Source: Cellulosimicrobium marinum (GTDB taxonomy: Bacteria > Actinomycetota > Actinomycetes > Actinomycetales > Cellulomonadaceae). Taken from it: a DNA stretch of 64,000 nucleotides. Every line of letters begins with the position of its first letter. Within the stretch, counting starts at the first letter, position 1. The position numbers were made by a program, and so were the translations under genes. The DNA lies in the NCBI RefSeq assembly GCF_020551945.1, contig NZ_JAJBZH010000002.1, forward strand, positions 124,001 through 188,000. Reading direction: 5' to 3'. Shown here piece after piece: positions 7,299 through 15,740 of the stretch. A model generated the notes under the pieces. That model made no database searches. It saw only the letters and a program-made list of their open reading frames with translations, and was not told the origin of the DNA.

Positions 7299-9167
7299 GT
7301 GTGGTCTGACAATGAGACGGCTCGCGACCTGCTGAACTTCGAGGGTGTGGCGGACACCGTCGCGGAGTTCATCCTACAGGCGGGGGGTCGTCCGATCTCG
7401 ATCGGTGTGTCGGGGGCCTGGGGCGTTGGCAAGTCGTCGATGATCCAGCTCACGCGTGCCGCTCTGGACGCCAAACACCCTCCCGGCGAGTCGAACGCCT
7501 TCGTTTTCGTGGAGTTCAACGCTTGGCTCTACCAGGGTTATGACGACGCGCGCGCGGCCCTGCTGGACGTCGTGGCGACGACACTTGCGGAGGCCGCGGA
7601 AAAGCGTCAATCCGGTGTCGAGAAGGCTCGAGAGTTTCTGGGGCGAGTCCGGTGGATGCGTCTGGCGAAGTTCCTCGCGGCGCCGGCGATGGCCTTTGGG
7701 CTGGGGATCCCACCTGTTGGGCTGGCTGGTGAGATCACGGACTTGGTCAAGGACGTGCGCGAGGGTGACCTCGACCCGCAGCAGTTGGTCGGCGTTGGTG
7801 AGAAGTTCGCCGCGTTCAGTAAGGCTCTCCTCAAGCCTGAGGAAGGGGCGTCGCCGCCAAAGGAGATTGAGGCGCTGCGCAAGAGCTTCGAGCAGACCCT
7901 TGAGGCTATCGGAGTCACGCTGGTGGTCCTGATCGATGACCTCGACCGCTGTCTGCCGAGCACGGCGATCTCTACGCTCGAGGCGATCCGCCTGCTGCTG
8001 TTCTTGGAGCACACGGCTTTCGTCATCGCTGCCGACGACGAGATGATCAAGCGTTCGGTGCGCCAGCACTTCGGCGGGCTCGACAAGGACGAGCTCGTGA
8101 CGAACTACTTCGACAAGCTCATCCAGGTGCCGATCAAGGTTCCTGCGCTCGGTATCCAAGAGGTCCGCGCGTACATGATGATGCTGTTCATCGATGACAG
8201 TTCGGAACTCGATACGGCGCGCAAGGACCACCTCCGCAGCGCGATCGGCCAACAACTTCGAGAGTCCTGGCGGGGCGCGCGGGTCGACTGCGCATTCGTC
8301 AACGACGTGGACCAGAACCTTCCCGAGGCGCTGCAGTCGCGCCTGGAGACCGCGCAACGACTCGCCCCGTTGATGACTGGCGCTCGGCACATCTCCGGAA
8401 ACCCTCGACTCATCAAGCGGTTCCTCAACGCGCTGTCGATACGGATGGCGATCTCCCGTGCGCAGGGTGTCGACGTCGACGAGGCTGTCCTGGCCAAGAT
8501 TCTGCTGTTCGAGCGGGTGGTGGAACCAGCCGTCTTCATCGACCTCGCCACGAGGGTCAACGAAGACGCTGATGGCAGACCGACCTTCCTGGGGCCGTGG
8601 GAGGCTGCCGTCGCGTCGGGAACAGCCCCTGCCTTGGATGCACTCTGGAACGAGGACTTCGTTCGTGAGTGGCTCGGGCTCGAGCCCGAGCTTGCGAACA
8701 TCGACTTGCGCGGCGCGCTGTATGTGGGCCGCGAACAAGCGCCGCTTGTCACTGACGCGGACAAGCTGTCCGCGGTCGCGACCCAGGTCTTGACGGCCAT
8801 GCTTGCGCAACCGCGGGAGGCGCGGGCACTGAAGAAGGAGCTGAGCGAGCTTCCCAATGCTGACCAGTCGATCATCGTCGACCGCCTCCTCAGCGCTGCC
8901 CGGCAGATCCAGGTCTGGGGCGTGCCTGAGATCCTCGATGCGTGCATGACGATGGCAGAGATCGACGCAGCTTGGGGGCACAAGCTCGCCCGGTTCCTCG
9001 CCGAGAGACCGCACACGCAGATCACTACTGCCATCGTCCCCAAGATCAGGGATCAGGAGTGGGCCAAGCCCGTTCTCGACGCCTGGTCTGGTTCCGAAGA
9101 GGTCAGCAAGGCCGTCAAGAATGCCATCCACGCAGGGAGAAACGGTGGGAACGTCGCAAAGCAGTAG
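7299..9167 (+). CDS. qatA: QatA, KAP-family P-loop ATPase of the Qat defence system
   Basis: ATPase of the four-gene QatABCD anti-phage system. The GTG at 7299 was chosen over that at 7275 because of the GAGGAGG site and because KAP ATPases often open with a VWSDNETARDLLNF-like motif, giving 622 residues. Walker A is GAWGVGKSS (residues 39-47) and Walker B LVVLIDDLDRC (about residue 212). Between them FAAPAMAFGLGIPP-like residues 122-146 form the hydrophobic insert typical of KAP proteins, so membrane association is possible. GC and codon bias are lower than in the flanking chromosome. The 3' end overlaps qatB by 23 bp. Family assignment is firm; the role in defence rests on the operon. Confidence 0.9.
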   Translation: MWSDNETARDLLNFEGVADTVAEFILQAGGRPISIGVSGAWGVGKSSMIQLTRAALDAKHPPGESNAFVFVEFNAWLYQGYDDARAALLDVVATTLAEAAEKRQSGVEKAREFLGRVRWMRLAKFLAAPAMAFGLGIPPVGLAGEITDLVKDVREGDLDPQQLVGVGEKFAAFSKALLKPEEGASPPKEIEALRKSFEQTLEAIGVTLVVLIDDLDRCLPSTAISTLEAIRLLLFLEHTAFVIAADDEMIKRSVRQHFGGLDKDELVTNYFDKLIQVPIKVPALGIQEVRAYMMMLFIDDSSELDTARKDHLRSAIGQQLRESWRGARVDCAFVNDVDQNLPEALQSRLETAQRLAPLMTGARHISGNPRLIKRFLNALSIRMAISRAQGVDVDEAVLAKILLFERVVEPAVFIDLATRVNEDADGRPTFLGPWEAAVASGTAPALDALWNEDFVREWLGLEPELANIDLRGALYVGREQAPLVTDADKLSAVATQVLTAMLAQPREARALKKELSELPNADQSIIVDRLLSAARQIQVWGVPEILDACMTMAEIDAAWGHKLARFLAERPHTQITTAIVPKIRDQEWAKPVLDAWSGSEEVSKAVKNAIHAGRNGGNVAKQ

Positions 9168-9954
9168 CGGCCCGGGCGCCTCGGTGGCGCTGATTCCCCC
9201 ATGGGTGGAGGACACGCCTGCCTCCGCGCCCTTAGACCAAGGTGTGTTGCCGCTCGAGGACGACGAAGCGCCGACGCTACCGCAGGCACCGACCGGGAGG
9301 TTCCAGCCTGCGCGCTTGAATCTGGGGCGATTCGCGAAGTCGGGCGACCGGGAGTACATGCGCCGAGCCGTCGCGTACTACGTGCACAGCGGCTACGGTG
9401 GCGGCCGCACGATGACGCGGCGGATGGGTGGGACTTCTCGAACCGCCTCGCGCCTTGGGACTGTGCTGCAGTCCTCGGGTCAGCAACCCGATCTGACCGC
9501 GGCGCACGACGCTGCCCTCGCTCACGGCACGAACGCGCAGGAGGTGCTGGACGCGATCGTGGAGGTGGTTCGTCCGACTGACGGCACCCAGGATGCTGAG
9601 GCGTCACGCCGGGCGATCCGCGACGCGCTCTCGGACGTCCTCGTCCGGTACCCGGAAGCTGACCTCCTCGACCTGGACAGGTCTCAGAGGGAGTACGTCC
9701 AGGAGCGCTACGTCGCACTCGACGTGTTCAACAGGTTCGAGCTCGACGTCGGCGCTCATCTCCAGCAGAACGCGCCTTCGACGAGTGCGGCGCTCGCGCG
9801 CCTTGCCGAGATCCGGGCCTATGTCTGGGAGACCGTTGCAGCGTCGTTCAGGAAGGTTCGCGATGCCGGCACCGCTCGAGGTGCTGACTTTGCGGCAATC
9901 ACGCAACAGGCGCTGGCGGAGACGTTCTACGTATTCGAGGGGTACTTGCCATGA
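9145..9954 (+). CDS. qatB: QatB, Qat system protein of unknown fold
   Basis: 269 residues from a GTG at 9145 preceded by gcagggaga. This start gives the N-terminus MGTSQSSSGPGASVALIPPW, which resembles QatB proteins as I recall them. An ATG at 9121 in the same frame would give eight extra residues and was rejected. The N-terminal third is Pro/Gly-rich and probably disordered. The rest is mostly helical, with AREYMRRAVAYYVHSGYGGG-type and GLTRSQREYVQERYVALD-like segments. It overlaps qatA by 23 bp and qatC by 4 bp. I recall reports that QatC acts on the QatB N-terminus but cannot verify this here. The assignment rests mainly on operon position. Confidence 0.85.
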   Translation: MGTSQSSSGPGASVALIPPWVEDTPASAPLDQGVLPLEDDEAPTLPQAPTGRFQPARLNLGRFAKSGDREYMRRAVAYYVHSGYGGGRTMTRRMGGTSRTASRLGTVLQSSGQQPDLTAAHDAALAHGTNAQEVLDAIVEVVRPTDGTQDAEASRRAIRDALSDVLVRYPEADLLDLDRSQREYVQERYVALDVFNRFELDVGAHLQQNAPSTSAALARLAEIRAYVWETVAASFRKVRDAGTARGADFAAITQQALAETFYVFEGYLP

Positions 9955-11219
9955 TCTTCGCTTGTGGCCCTGCCACCGCACTGCCCGCGCCAGCTCCCGG
10001 GCTCACGCCCGTAGCGCTCTTCACCAAGTCGACACCGCGGGGCGGGATATCCGCCGGAGGGGCAGCAGCCGATGCGATCCGGAGGAAGGGGTTCTCGCCC
10101 ACTGCAGCGGCCTGGGACCTGTTGTCTCTTGCTCTAGCCGCGATCGCGGCCGATCACACTGCACTGCGCCGAAACAGTGCCGACGGATGGACGCGGCAGA
10201 TCGAGCTCAACGTCGTGGTCAGCGACAAAGCCGTCTGGGCGAGCCTGGCTCCGAGGATCGCTTCCACCTTAGCGTTCCTCACGACCGATATCTGGCGCAT
10301 CACCTTCACCGACGGCGCGCAGCACCCTCCTGCGCCAAAGCAGACTCGTGTCTCAGCTGCCGAGGCATCGGTGCTGCTCTCTGGGGGCTTGGACAGCCTC
10401 ATCGGTGTCACGGATCTGCATCAGGCTGGTGTTCCGCTGCTCGCGGTCAGCCACACCGTGCGCGGCGACCGTGCGAACCAGGTGCTCTTCGCCTCGAAGG
10501 CTGGTGTTGTCGATCATCTGGAGGTCAACCACAACGTCAGCACTCGGTGGGCGCAGAGCGAGACCTCCCAGCGTGCACGGTCGCTGCTGTTCTTGGCCTT
10601 CGCCGTCCTGGGGGCGACCGTCACCGAGGAGTACGCCGCCGGTGGCACGGTACCGGTGTATATCTGCGAGAACGGGTTCATCGCAATCAACCCGCCCTTG
10701 ACCGCAGGCCGCGTAGGGAGCCTCAGTACGCGCACCGCGCATCCCCACTTCCTCGGAGAGCTACAGGAGATCCTCACGGCTGTGGGTCTGCGGGTACGAC
10801 TGGCGAACCCGTACGCCGAGATGACGAAGGGGGAGATGCTCACCAAGAGCGCGGACCCGGACCTGCTTGGCACCCTGGCGAGCTCCTCGACGAGCTGTGG
10901 CCGCTACCAGAGGCACAAACTGCAACACTGCGGCCGATGTGTCCCATGCAGCGTGCGTCGCGCGTCCTTTCTTTCCGCGGGATGGGCAGACGACACGGCA
11001 TACCTCTACGACGACCTGAGCCGCTACGACGGGAGTGAACTGGAAGACCTGCGCGCCCTGCGCGCAGCATGTCTGCAGGCCCGTTCGAGTGGATTGGACC
11101 GGTGGATCGGCTCAGCGCTGAGCTCGCCCCACATCGACAACAGAGCAGCGCTGCGGTCCATGCTTGAACGAGGACTCGCCGAGCTCGAAGCCCACCTCGA
11201 CCGGTACGGGGTGTCGTGA
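9951..11219 (+). CDS. qatC: QatC, QueC-like PP-loop enzyme of the Qat system
   Basis: 422 residues. The PP-loop signature LLSGGLDSLIG is at about residues 142-152. A C-terminal Cys cluster (CGR...HCGRCVPCSVRR) matches the zinc site of QueC, the ATP-dependent 7-cyano-7-deazaguanine synthase. QatC carries an N-terminal extension of about 130 residues that stand-alone QueC lacks. No other queuosine genes (queD, queE, tgt) are nearby, which argues for a defence rather than a tRNA-modification role. It overlaps qatB by 4 bp (ATGA) and qatD by 4 bp (GTGA), so the operon is translationally coupled. Confidence 0.9.
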   Translation: MIFACGPATALPAPAPGLTPVALFTKSTPRGGISAGGAAADAIRRKGFSPTAAAWDLLSLALAAIAADHTALRRNSADGWTRQIELNVVVSDKAVWASLAPRIASTLAFLTTDIWRITFTDGAQHPPAPKQTRVSAAEASVLLSGGLDSLIGVTDLHQAGVPLLAVSHTVRGDRANQVLFASKAGVVDHLEVNHNVSTRWAQSETSQRARSLLFLAFAVLGATVTEEYAAGGTVPVYICENGFIAINPPLTAGRVGSLSTRTAHPHFLGELQEILTAVGLRVRLANPYAEMTKGEMLTKSADPDLLGTLASSSTSCGRYQRHKLQHCGRCVPCSVRRASFLSAGWADDTAYLYDDLSRYDGSELEDLRALRAACLQARSSGLDRWIGSALSSPHIDNRAALRSMLERGLAELEAHLDRYGVS

Positions 11220-11944
11220 TCGACTTCCACTGCCATCTCGACCTCTACCCGGATCCGTCGGCGATAGCCGCCGAGGCACAGCAACGCGGTGTCGGAGTCC
11301 TGTCCGTGACGACGACACCGGCAGCCTGGATCGGCACGAAGCGGCTGGCGACGGACCGGCCAACGATCCGGACCGCACTGGGCTTCCATCCCCAGCTCGC
11401 CGGGACGCGAGAACACGAGCTTGCGCTCTTCGACCGTCACCTGCCCGAGACGAGGTATGTCGGCGAGGTCGGGCTGGACGGATCGCCAGAATATCTGGAC
11501 AGCCGGCAGGCGCAAGTACGTGTATTTGACCACGTGCTCAGAAGCTGCAGCAATGTCGGCGGGAAGGTTCTGTCGGTTCACAGCCGTCGCGCCGCGGCCC
11601 AGGTTCTCGACTGCCTCGAGCAGTACCCCACGGCGGGTTCTGTCATCTTGCACTGGTTCTCAGGAAGTAAGCGCGAACTGTCCCGCGCCGTCGACCAAGG
11701 GTGCTGGTTCAGCGTTGGCCCAGCGATGCTGACCGGTGCCAAGGGCCGGGCACTTGTCGCCGCGATCCCTCGCAGCAAGATCCTGGTCGAGACCGATGGG
11801 CCGTTCGCTCAGCGTGATCGCAGTCCGTTGCGCCCTTGGGACGCAGCACTGGCCGTCGATGCACTGGCGAGGCTGTGGGAGTCGAGCGCTGCCGATGCTG
11901 CTCGAAGGCTCCGCGACAACGAGATGTCACTCTTGCGGGGATAG
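11216..11944 (+). CDS. qatD: QatD, TatD-family metal-dependent nuclease
   Basis: 242 residues of the TatD amidohydrolase superfamily. Metal ligands can be read in order: MIDFHCH (HxH), the Glu of GEVGLDG, His in SVHSRRA, His in LHWFSGS, and Asp in VETDGPF. Length is a little below that of housekeeping TatD (about 260). The GTG start overlaps the qatC stop. In the Qat system this is the putative nuclease effector or processing enzyme. All active-site residues appear present, so the operon looks functional. Confidence 0.9.
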   Translation: MIDFHCHLDLYPDPSAIAAEAQQRGVGVLSVTTTPAAWIGTKRLATDRPTIRTALGFHPQLAGTREHELALFDRHLPETRYVGEVGLDGSPEYLDSRQAQVRVFDHVLRSCSNVGGKVLSVHSRRAAAQVLDCLEQYPTAGSVILHWFSGSKRELSRAVDQGCWFSVGPAMLTGAKGRALVAAIPRSKILVETDGPFAQRDRSPLRPWDAALAVDALARLWESSAADAARRLRDNEMSLLRG

Positions 11945-12280
11945 CATCCACGCGGACTTCGCGACCTCGGGACGCTCGTCGAGTCTTGTCTGGCACCGAT
12001 TGATGTACGGGGAAGGGCCCGAGAAGGAACTGTGGACGCGCCTCTGCACCGCTGTTGGATCTATCCGTTGGGCTGCGGTGTGGCTAGGCACGGGCTTCGC
12101 CTGAGAGCCACACGGTCGGCAGGGGGCGGGGCGAGGGGAATCACCAGGGCAACGTCTTAGCCTTGATCGTGATCCAGTGCCTTGGCGACGGCGGCGATTT
12201 CCAGGTGGTCGCCCTCAGGTGATATCCGGCGATACGTAGTTTCGAGGTTGTCAGGAGCGCGAGGGTGTCGCCAGGGGGAA

Positions 12281-12479
12281 AGTTGAGTCCCGCAGATTGG
12301 TGTAGCGCGGTCGCCGGGCTCGTCTTCGACAATGTGTGGTGCGGTCATCGTGATGCTCCGTTCGAGAGGACCGTGAAGGGTTGTTCTCGAAGGATCACGC
12401 GGTGGCCACTCCACCTCTCGACGAAGACGTCAACGACGACCCGGGCGACCGCGCTACACCACTATCAGGGACTCAACTC
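12281..12479. repeat. Long imperfect inverted repeat in the island
   Basis: The arm at 12281-12330 read on the minus strand (GTCGAAGACG, then AGCCCGGCGACCGCGCTACA, CCAATCTGCGGGACTCAACT) pairs with plus-strand 12421-12478 (GACGAAGACG, a 6-nt gap, GACCCGGGCGACCGCGCTAC and so on). About 44 nt match, with few mismatches, around a loop of roughly 90-110 nt. Both arms encode the same peptide core (PGDRATPxxGTQL) when read away from each other's strand. It may be two inverted copies of a short gene or element end, or a transcript able to fold into a long hairpin. Confidence 0.6.
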
Positions 12480-12706
12480 GGGTCGCCGTGCCGAACCGGA
12501 TGCCCAGCTCGCCCGGGATCTTGTGACCACGGAGGTCCACGACGTGCCGATCGTGATGTCTGCGTGCGATAAACGGGCTGCTCTCGCTCGTGGTGCTCAG
12601 CGCCTTCGCTTGCTTGTCAGCCCGGCTGGGACTGCGCTGTGCATCTCGACAGACTTGAGGCGCAGCATCCCTGTCTACGACGATCCGCAGGCAGGGCGAC
12701 CGGCCG

Positions 12707-12731
12707 CAGACCTCCCGTGTGGGAGGGTCTG
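12707..12731 (+). terminator. Possible terminator hairpin
   Basis: CAGACCTCCC and GGGAGGGTCTG form a near-perfect stem with a GTGT loop and one bulged base. No T tract follows and there is no obvious gene upstream, so its role is uncertain. Confidence 0.35.
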
Positions 12732-12924
12732 ACCCCGCGATGTCCGCATCGTTGCTGTCGCTCTCAGCATCACAAGCGTGTGTCTCATGCTGAGGAGCGA
12801 AGGGAGGTACTGGATGATCGAGCGCTCGTCACAGCTTCGGGCTCGTCGCAGACGTCATCACGTCTCAACCGCACCAGGGCGTGTTGCTCAAGGCGGCGAT
12901 CTGGCTGTTTCGTAGCATGAGCTT

Positions 12925-13323
12925 ATGGACAGGGTGGTGTGGTGGGAAGTTGAGACGGTCGACCCGGAACTCTTTTAGCAGTTCCATGCCGCGTTGTCAG
13001 GGTGGTCGTTCGAGCCCGCCTTCGCTGGCACTGAGTTGGGTGCGGACTACTGGATCGTTCAGGCAGGAGGTCGCGGCATCGGTGGGCTTCAGCGGGCCGA
13101 CCGACTGTCGTCGCCTCCGTCTGCGGGGCCACGACTGTATGTGGCGGTCGAGGATCTTGAGGCAGCACTCGACCGCGTTGTCGCGCTCGGTGGCGTGGTT
13201 GAGCGCACCCGTGTTTCCTTGGGTGGCGACGACCGATGGTTCGGCATATTTCGAGACCCAACTGGAGTCTCTTTCGGCATGTGGACCGAGCACGCAAGGA
13301 ACCGTGAAACAAGGGTCGTGTGA
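12925..13323 (+). pseudogene. VOC (glyoxalase-like) protein interrupted by a stop codon
   Basis: From the ATG at 12925 the frame reads MDRVVWWEVETVDPELF, then TAG at 12976-12978, then QFHAALSGWSFEPAF and a normal VOC fold to 13323. The second half has the family pattern LYVAVEDLEAALDRVVALGG and FGIFRDPTGVSFGMW. Only one nonsense codon separates it from an intact gene of about 132 residues. Re-initiation at the ATG at 12994 would make a truncated protein missing the first beta-strand and metal ligand. Confidence 0.75.
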
Positions 13324-13344
13324 TCCTCATCCCGGATGAGGCGC

Positions 13345-13665
13345 GAGCTGTGATCGGTCCGCATTCCCGGCTGCGAGATTGACGAGCGACCGCCGCTGGA
13401 TCGGCGCACCGTGGTCGAGGTGACGGCGTGGCGGTTCCGGACCGGCACGCCGTGGCGGGACGTGCCCGAGCGGTCGGGAACTGGGGAACGATCTTCAAGA
13501 ACATCAACCGGTGGTCCGAGCAGGGCGTGTGGGCGCGGGTGCTGGAGAAGACGCAGGCGCCTGCCTAGCAGTCCGGGGATCTGGACTGGGTTTCGTCGAT
13601 CGACTCCACGATCGTGCGTGTGCGCCAGCATGGCGCGACCCTTCCCCGCACCACCGGGGGCGCTG
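13345..13665 (+). pseudogene. 5' remnant of an IS5-family transposase
   Basis: One frame reads TAWRFRTGTPWRDVPERSG. After a frameshift near 13475 the next reads NWGTIFKNINRWSEQGVWAR, VLEKTQAPA, an in-frame TAG near 13566, then GDLDWVSSIDSTIVRVRQHG and ATLPRTTGG. This is the N-terminal DUF4096-like part and the first catalytic Asp (SIDST) of IS5-family transposases. The rest is deleted. It marks the right-hand edge of the island. Confidence 0.7.
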
Positions 13666-13791
13666 TCTACGAGCGGACCCTCGAACTGCTCGCTGCTCCT
13701 GGGCCTGTGCTCGCTGCGCTGCGCACGTACCGTGGTCGTGCGGGACAGACGGACGGGACGGCCGACGTCGTCGGACGAAGGAGAGATCCAG

Positions 13792-14198
13792 ATGGTCGTG
13801 CACCTCAGCCACCCTGACGGGCTGCTGCAGCAGTCCGACTACCCCCCGGTCGCGGTCGCCACGGGGTCACGTCTTGTGCTGCTCGCGGGGCAGACGGCGG
13901 TGACCGCGTCGGGCGAGCTGCCCGCGACGGACCTCGCCGGCCAGGTCCATGCCGCCTTGCGGAACGTCGCGTCGGGGGTCCGCGGTGCCGGGGGGACGTC
14001 GGCGACGTCGCCCGGATGACCTTCTACGTCGTCGGGTGGACTCCGGAGATGGGGGACGCCCTGTACGAGGGGACGGCACGCGCCCAGGAGTCGGACGGGT
14101 TCGGCGTCCCGTTGCCGCCGATCACGGTGATCGGCGTCCAGGCCCTGTGGTTCCCGGGACTGCTCGTGGAGGTCGAGGCGACGGCCGTCCTGGAGTGA
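13792..14198 (+). pseudogene. RidA/YjgF-family protein with a frameshift
   Basis: The ATG at 13792 follows gaaggagagatcc and starts a RidA fold (MVVHLSHPDGLLQQSDYPPV, GSRLVLLAGQTAVTASGELP). The frame is lost in a G run near 13990-13996. The second half continues in another frame (DVARMTFYVVGWTPEMGDAL to VEVEATAVLE, stop 14198). RidA proteins deaminate reactive enamine/imine intermediates. The two halves together give a full-length protein of about 134 residues, so this is either a recent frameshift or a sequencing error in the G run. Confidence 0.75.
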
Positions 14199-14204
14199 GC
14201 CGCC

Positions 14205-14843
14205 CTACAGGTTGACGATCGCCCCGAGGATGAACCCGAGCGCGGTGCAGCCGATTGCGACGCCGAGGGCGATGCGCGACGTCTTCTCGTTGCGGCGCAC
14301 CGCGATGGAGGAGAACACGATCGCGAGGACGCCGAAGACGATGGGGAAGAAGAGGATGGCGATGGGGCTGAAGACGTACGCGAGGATGGTGCGCCACGTC
14401 ATGGCCTGGGCGCCGAGCGGGGTGGTGTAGGCGGCGTAGGGCGGCTGGCCGTACTGCGCGGCGGGGTCGCCGTAACCGCCCGGCGCCTGCTGCCCGTACG
14501 CGGTCGGCTGCTGGCCGTAGGCCCCGGGCGCCTGCTGCCCGTACGCCCCCTGGGCGGGGGCGCCGTAGGCACCCTGCGCGGGCTGCTGCCCGTAGGGCGC
14601 GGGTGCGCCGTACGGGCCGGGCGCCTGCTGCTGCCCGTACGCGTCGGGCGCCTGCTGGCCGTAGCCACCCTGCGCCGGGGCGCCGTAGCCACCCTGGGCC
14701 GGTGCGCCGTAGGCGCTTTGCGGGGGTGCGCCGTACGGGGCGGTGGGCGGCTGCTGCGCGGGGTCGCCGGCGGTGGGGCCGTAGGGCGAGGACCCCTGGG
14801 GAGGCTGCGGGACGTGTCCGTCGTGGTGCGGCGGGTAGGTCAT
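14205..14843 (-). CDS. Tyr/Gln/Pro/Gly-rich DUF4190-like membrane protein
   Basis: 212 residues. The first ~140 are low complexity, made of repeats such as YGAPAQGGYG and QQAPGAYGQQ, and are probably cytoplasmic and disordered. Two transmembrane segments follow (ILAYVFSPIAILFFPIVFGV and IALGVAIGCTALGFILGAIV) around a short basic loop (AVRRNEKTSR), the layout of DUF4190 proteins. The tail repeats resemble those of actinobacterial proteins near cell-division or envelope machinery, but no function can be assigned. The ATG at 14843 is preceded by an AAGGAG-like site on the minus strand. Confidence 0.8.
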   Translation of the reverse strand: MTYPPHHDGHVPQPPQGSSPYGPTAGDPAQQPPTAPYGAPPQSAYGAPAQGGYGAPAQGGYGQQAPDAYGQQQAPGPYGAPAPYGQQPAQGAYGAPAQGAYGQQAPGAYGQQPTAYGQQAPGGYGDPAAQYGQPPYAAYTTPLGAQAMTWRTILAYVFSPIAILFFPIVFGVLAIVFSSIAVRRNEKTSRIALGVAIGCTALGFILGAIVNL

Positions 14844-14941
14844 GGCGGCGCTCCTTCGGGGCGGTGCGGGCTCTCGGCGTGCGGCGGTCGGGCGTGCGGG
14901 GCCGGTGCGGTCGACGATGACCGCGCGGATCCAGGCACACC

Positions 14942-15640
14942 CTATCGGCGTGCCGGGGCTGCTCCGTCACGGCGTCCGACGATCTCGGTGATCCACGTGG
15001 GCGCGTAGGGAGAGGTGCAGTTCGGCGGGGTGGGGTAGTCCTTGAGCACGCCGAGCCGTTCGCCGATGTCGAGGGCGCGCTCGCGGTGCTGGGGGTGCTC
15101 GATGCCGATCTGGGCGAGGCAGTGGTTCATGGCCCACTGGAGCCGGTCGGGGGCGTCCTTCATCTCCGCCTCGACCGTGTCGAGCAGCGCGGTGAGGTCG
15201 AGGCCGTCGGGGCTCTTCGCGACCCGGTCGACGGTGAGGGCCCACCCGGCGCTCGCGACGACCGGGTCGGGGTCGGCGAGCCAGGCGACACGCAGGTCCT
15301 CGACGTGGGGGTTCTTCTTCACGACGTACGCGACGAGCCAGTCGTGCACCTTCGGGGTGCGGGCGTCGCGCAGCATGGCGTCGAGCTCGTCGCGGCCGTA
15401 GGCCTTGGGTCGGCAGACGAGGAGCGCGAGCAGCCGGGCGTCGGTGTCCTGCGTGGCCCAGAGCTCGCCGGCGAGCTCGTGCTGGGTGCGGAGCCGCTTC
15501 GCGACGCCGCGCAGCGCGGTGAGGTTGACGCCGTGGTCGTCGCCGTGGCGGGCGTTGACCTCGCGCATGCGGGGGTCGTCGAGGGTGGCGAGCTCGGCGA
15601 GGACGTCGTCCAGGGGCGGGGCGGGCGTCGTCTGCGGCAC
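14942..15640 (-). CDS. AlkD-like DNA alkylation repair protein (HEAT repeats)
   Basis: 232 residues, all helical, of the DNA alkylation repair / AlkD type. These proteins excise positively charged alkylated bases. Visible HEAT-like motifs include GVNLTALRGVAKRLRTQHEL near the N-terminus, then LWATQDTDARLLALLVCRPK and DWLVAYVVKKNPHVEDLRVA. The GTG at 15640 was chosen because AGGAGG lies just upstream on the minus strand; longer frames into 15967 are Arg/Ser-rich read-through. A second AlkD-family gene occurs at 56525, and the two are only distantly similar. Confidence 0.82.
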   Translation of the reverse strand: MPQTTPAPPLDDVLAELATLDDPRMREVNARHGDDHGVNLTALRGVAKRLRTQHELAGELWATQDTDARLLALLVCRPKAYGRDELDAMLRDARTPKVHDWLVAYVVKKNPHVEDLRVAWLADPDPVVASAGWALTVDRVAKSPDGLDLTALLDTVEAEMKDAPDRLQWAMNHCLAQIGIEHPQHRERALDIGERLGVLKDYPTPPNCTSPYAPTWITEIVGRRDGAAPARR

Positions 15641-15740
15641 GGGTCCTCCTGGCGGGTGGGTGCGGTCGTGCTGCGTCGCAGCCGACGGTCGCAGCCTACG
15701 TGGGGGTGACGTCCGGCCGGGGTCGCGGCAGGATCGGCGC

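Larger units (their letters stand above)
11945..12924. other. 980-bp island segment without a convincing gene
   Basis: Several frames are open here but none has a good start, ribosome binding site, GC3 pattern or recognisable family. A 63-residue minus-strand frame (12157-12348) and a plus-strand frame around 12381-12572 share the peptide GDRATP.. GTQL, reflecting the inverted repeat listed separately. A stem-loop that could end transcription lies near 12707-12731. The segment looks like decayed island DNA. Confidence 0.5.

Noticed and set aside
12265-12732. A 155-residue plus-strand frame after qatD
   Set aside because: No ribosome binding site, mixed codon use and crosses the inverted repeat; no family similarity.
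11945-14198. A second dnaB 3' end at the right island border (attR)
   Set aside because: No sequence resembling the dnaB terminus was found, so site-specific integration is not claimed.
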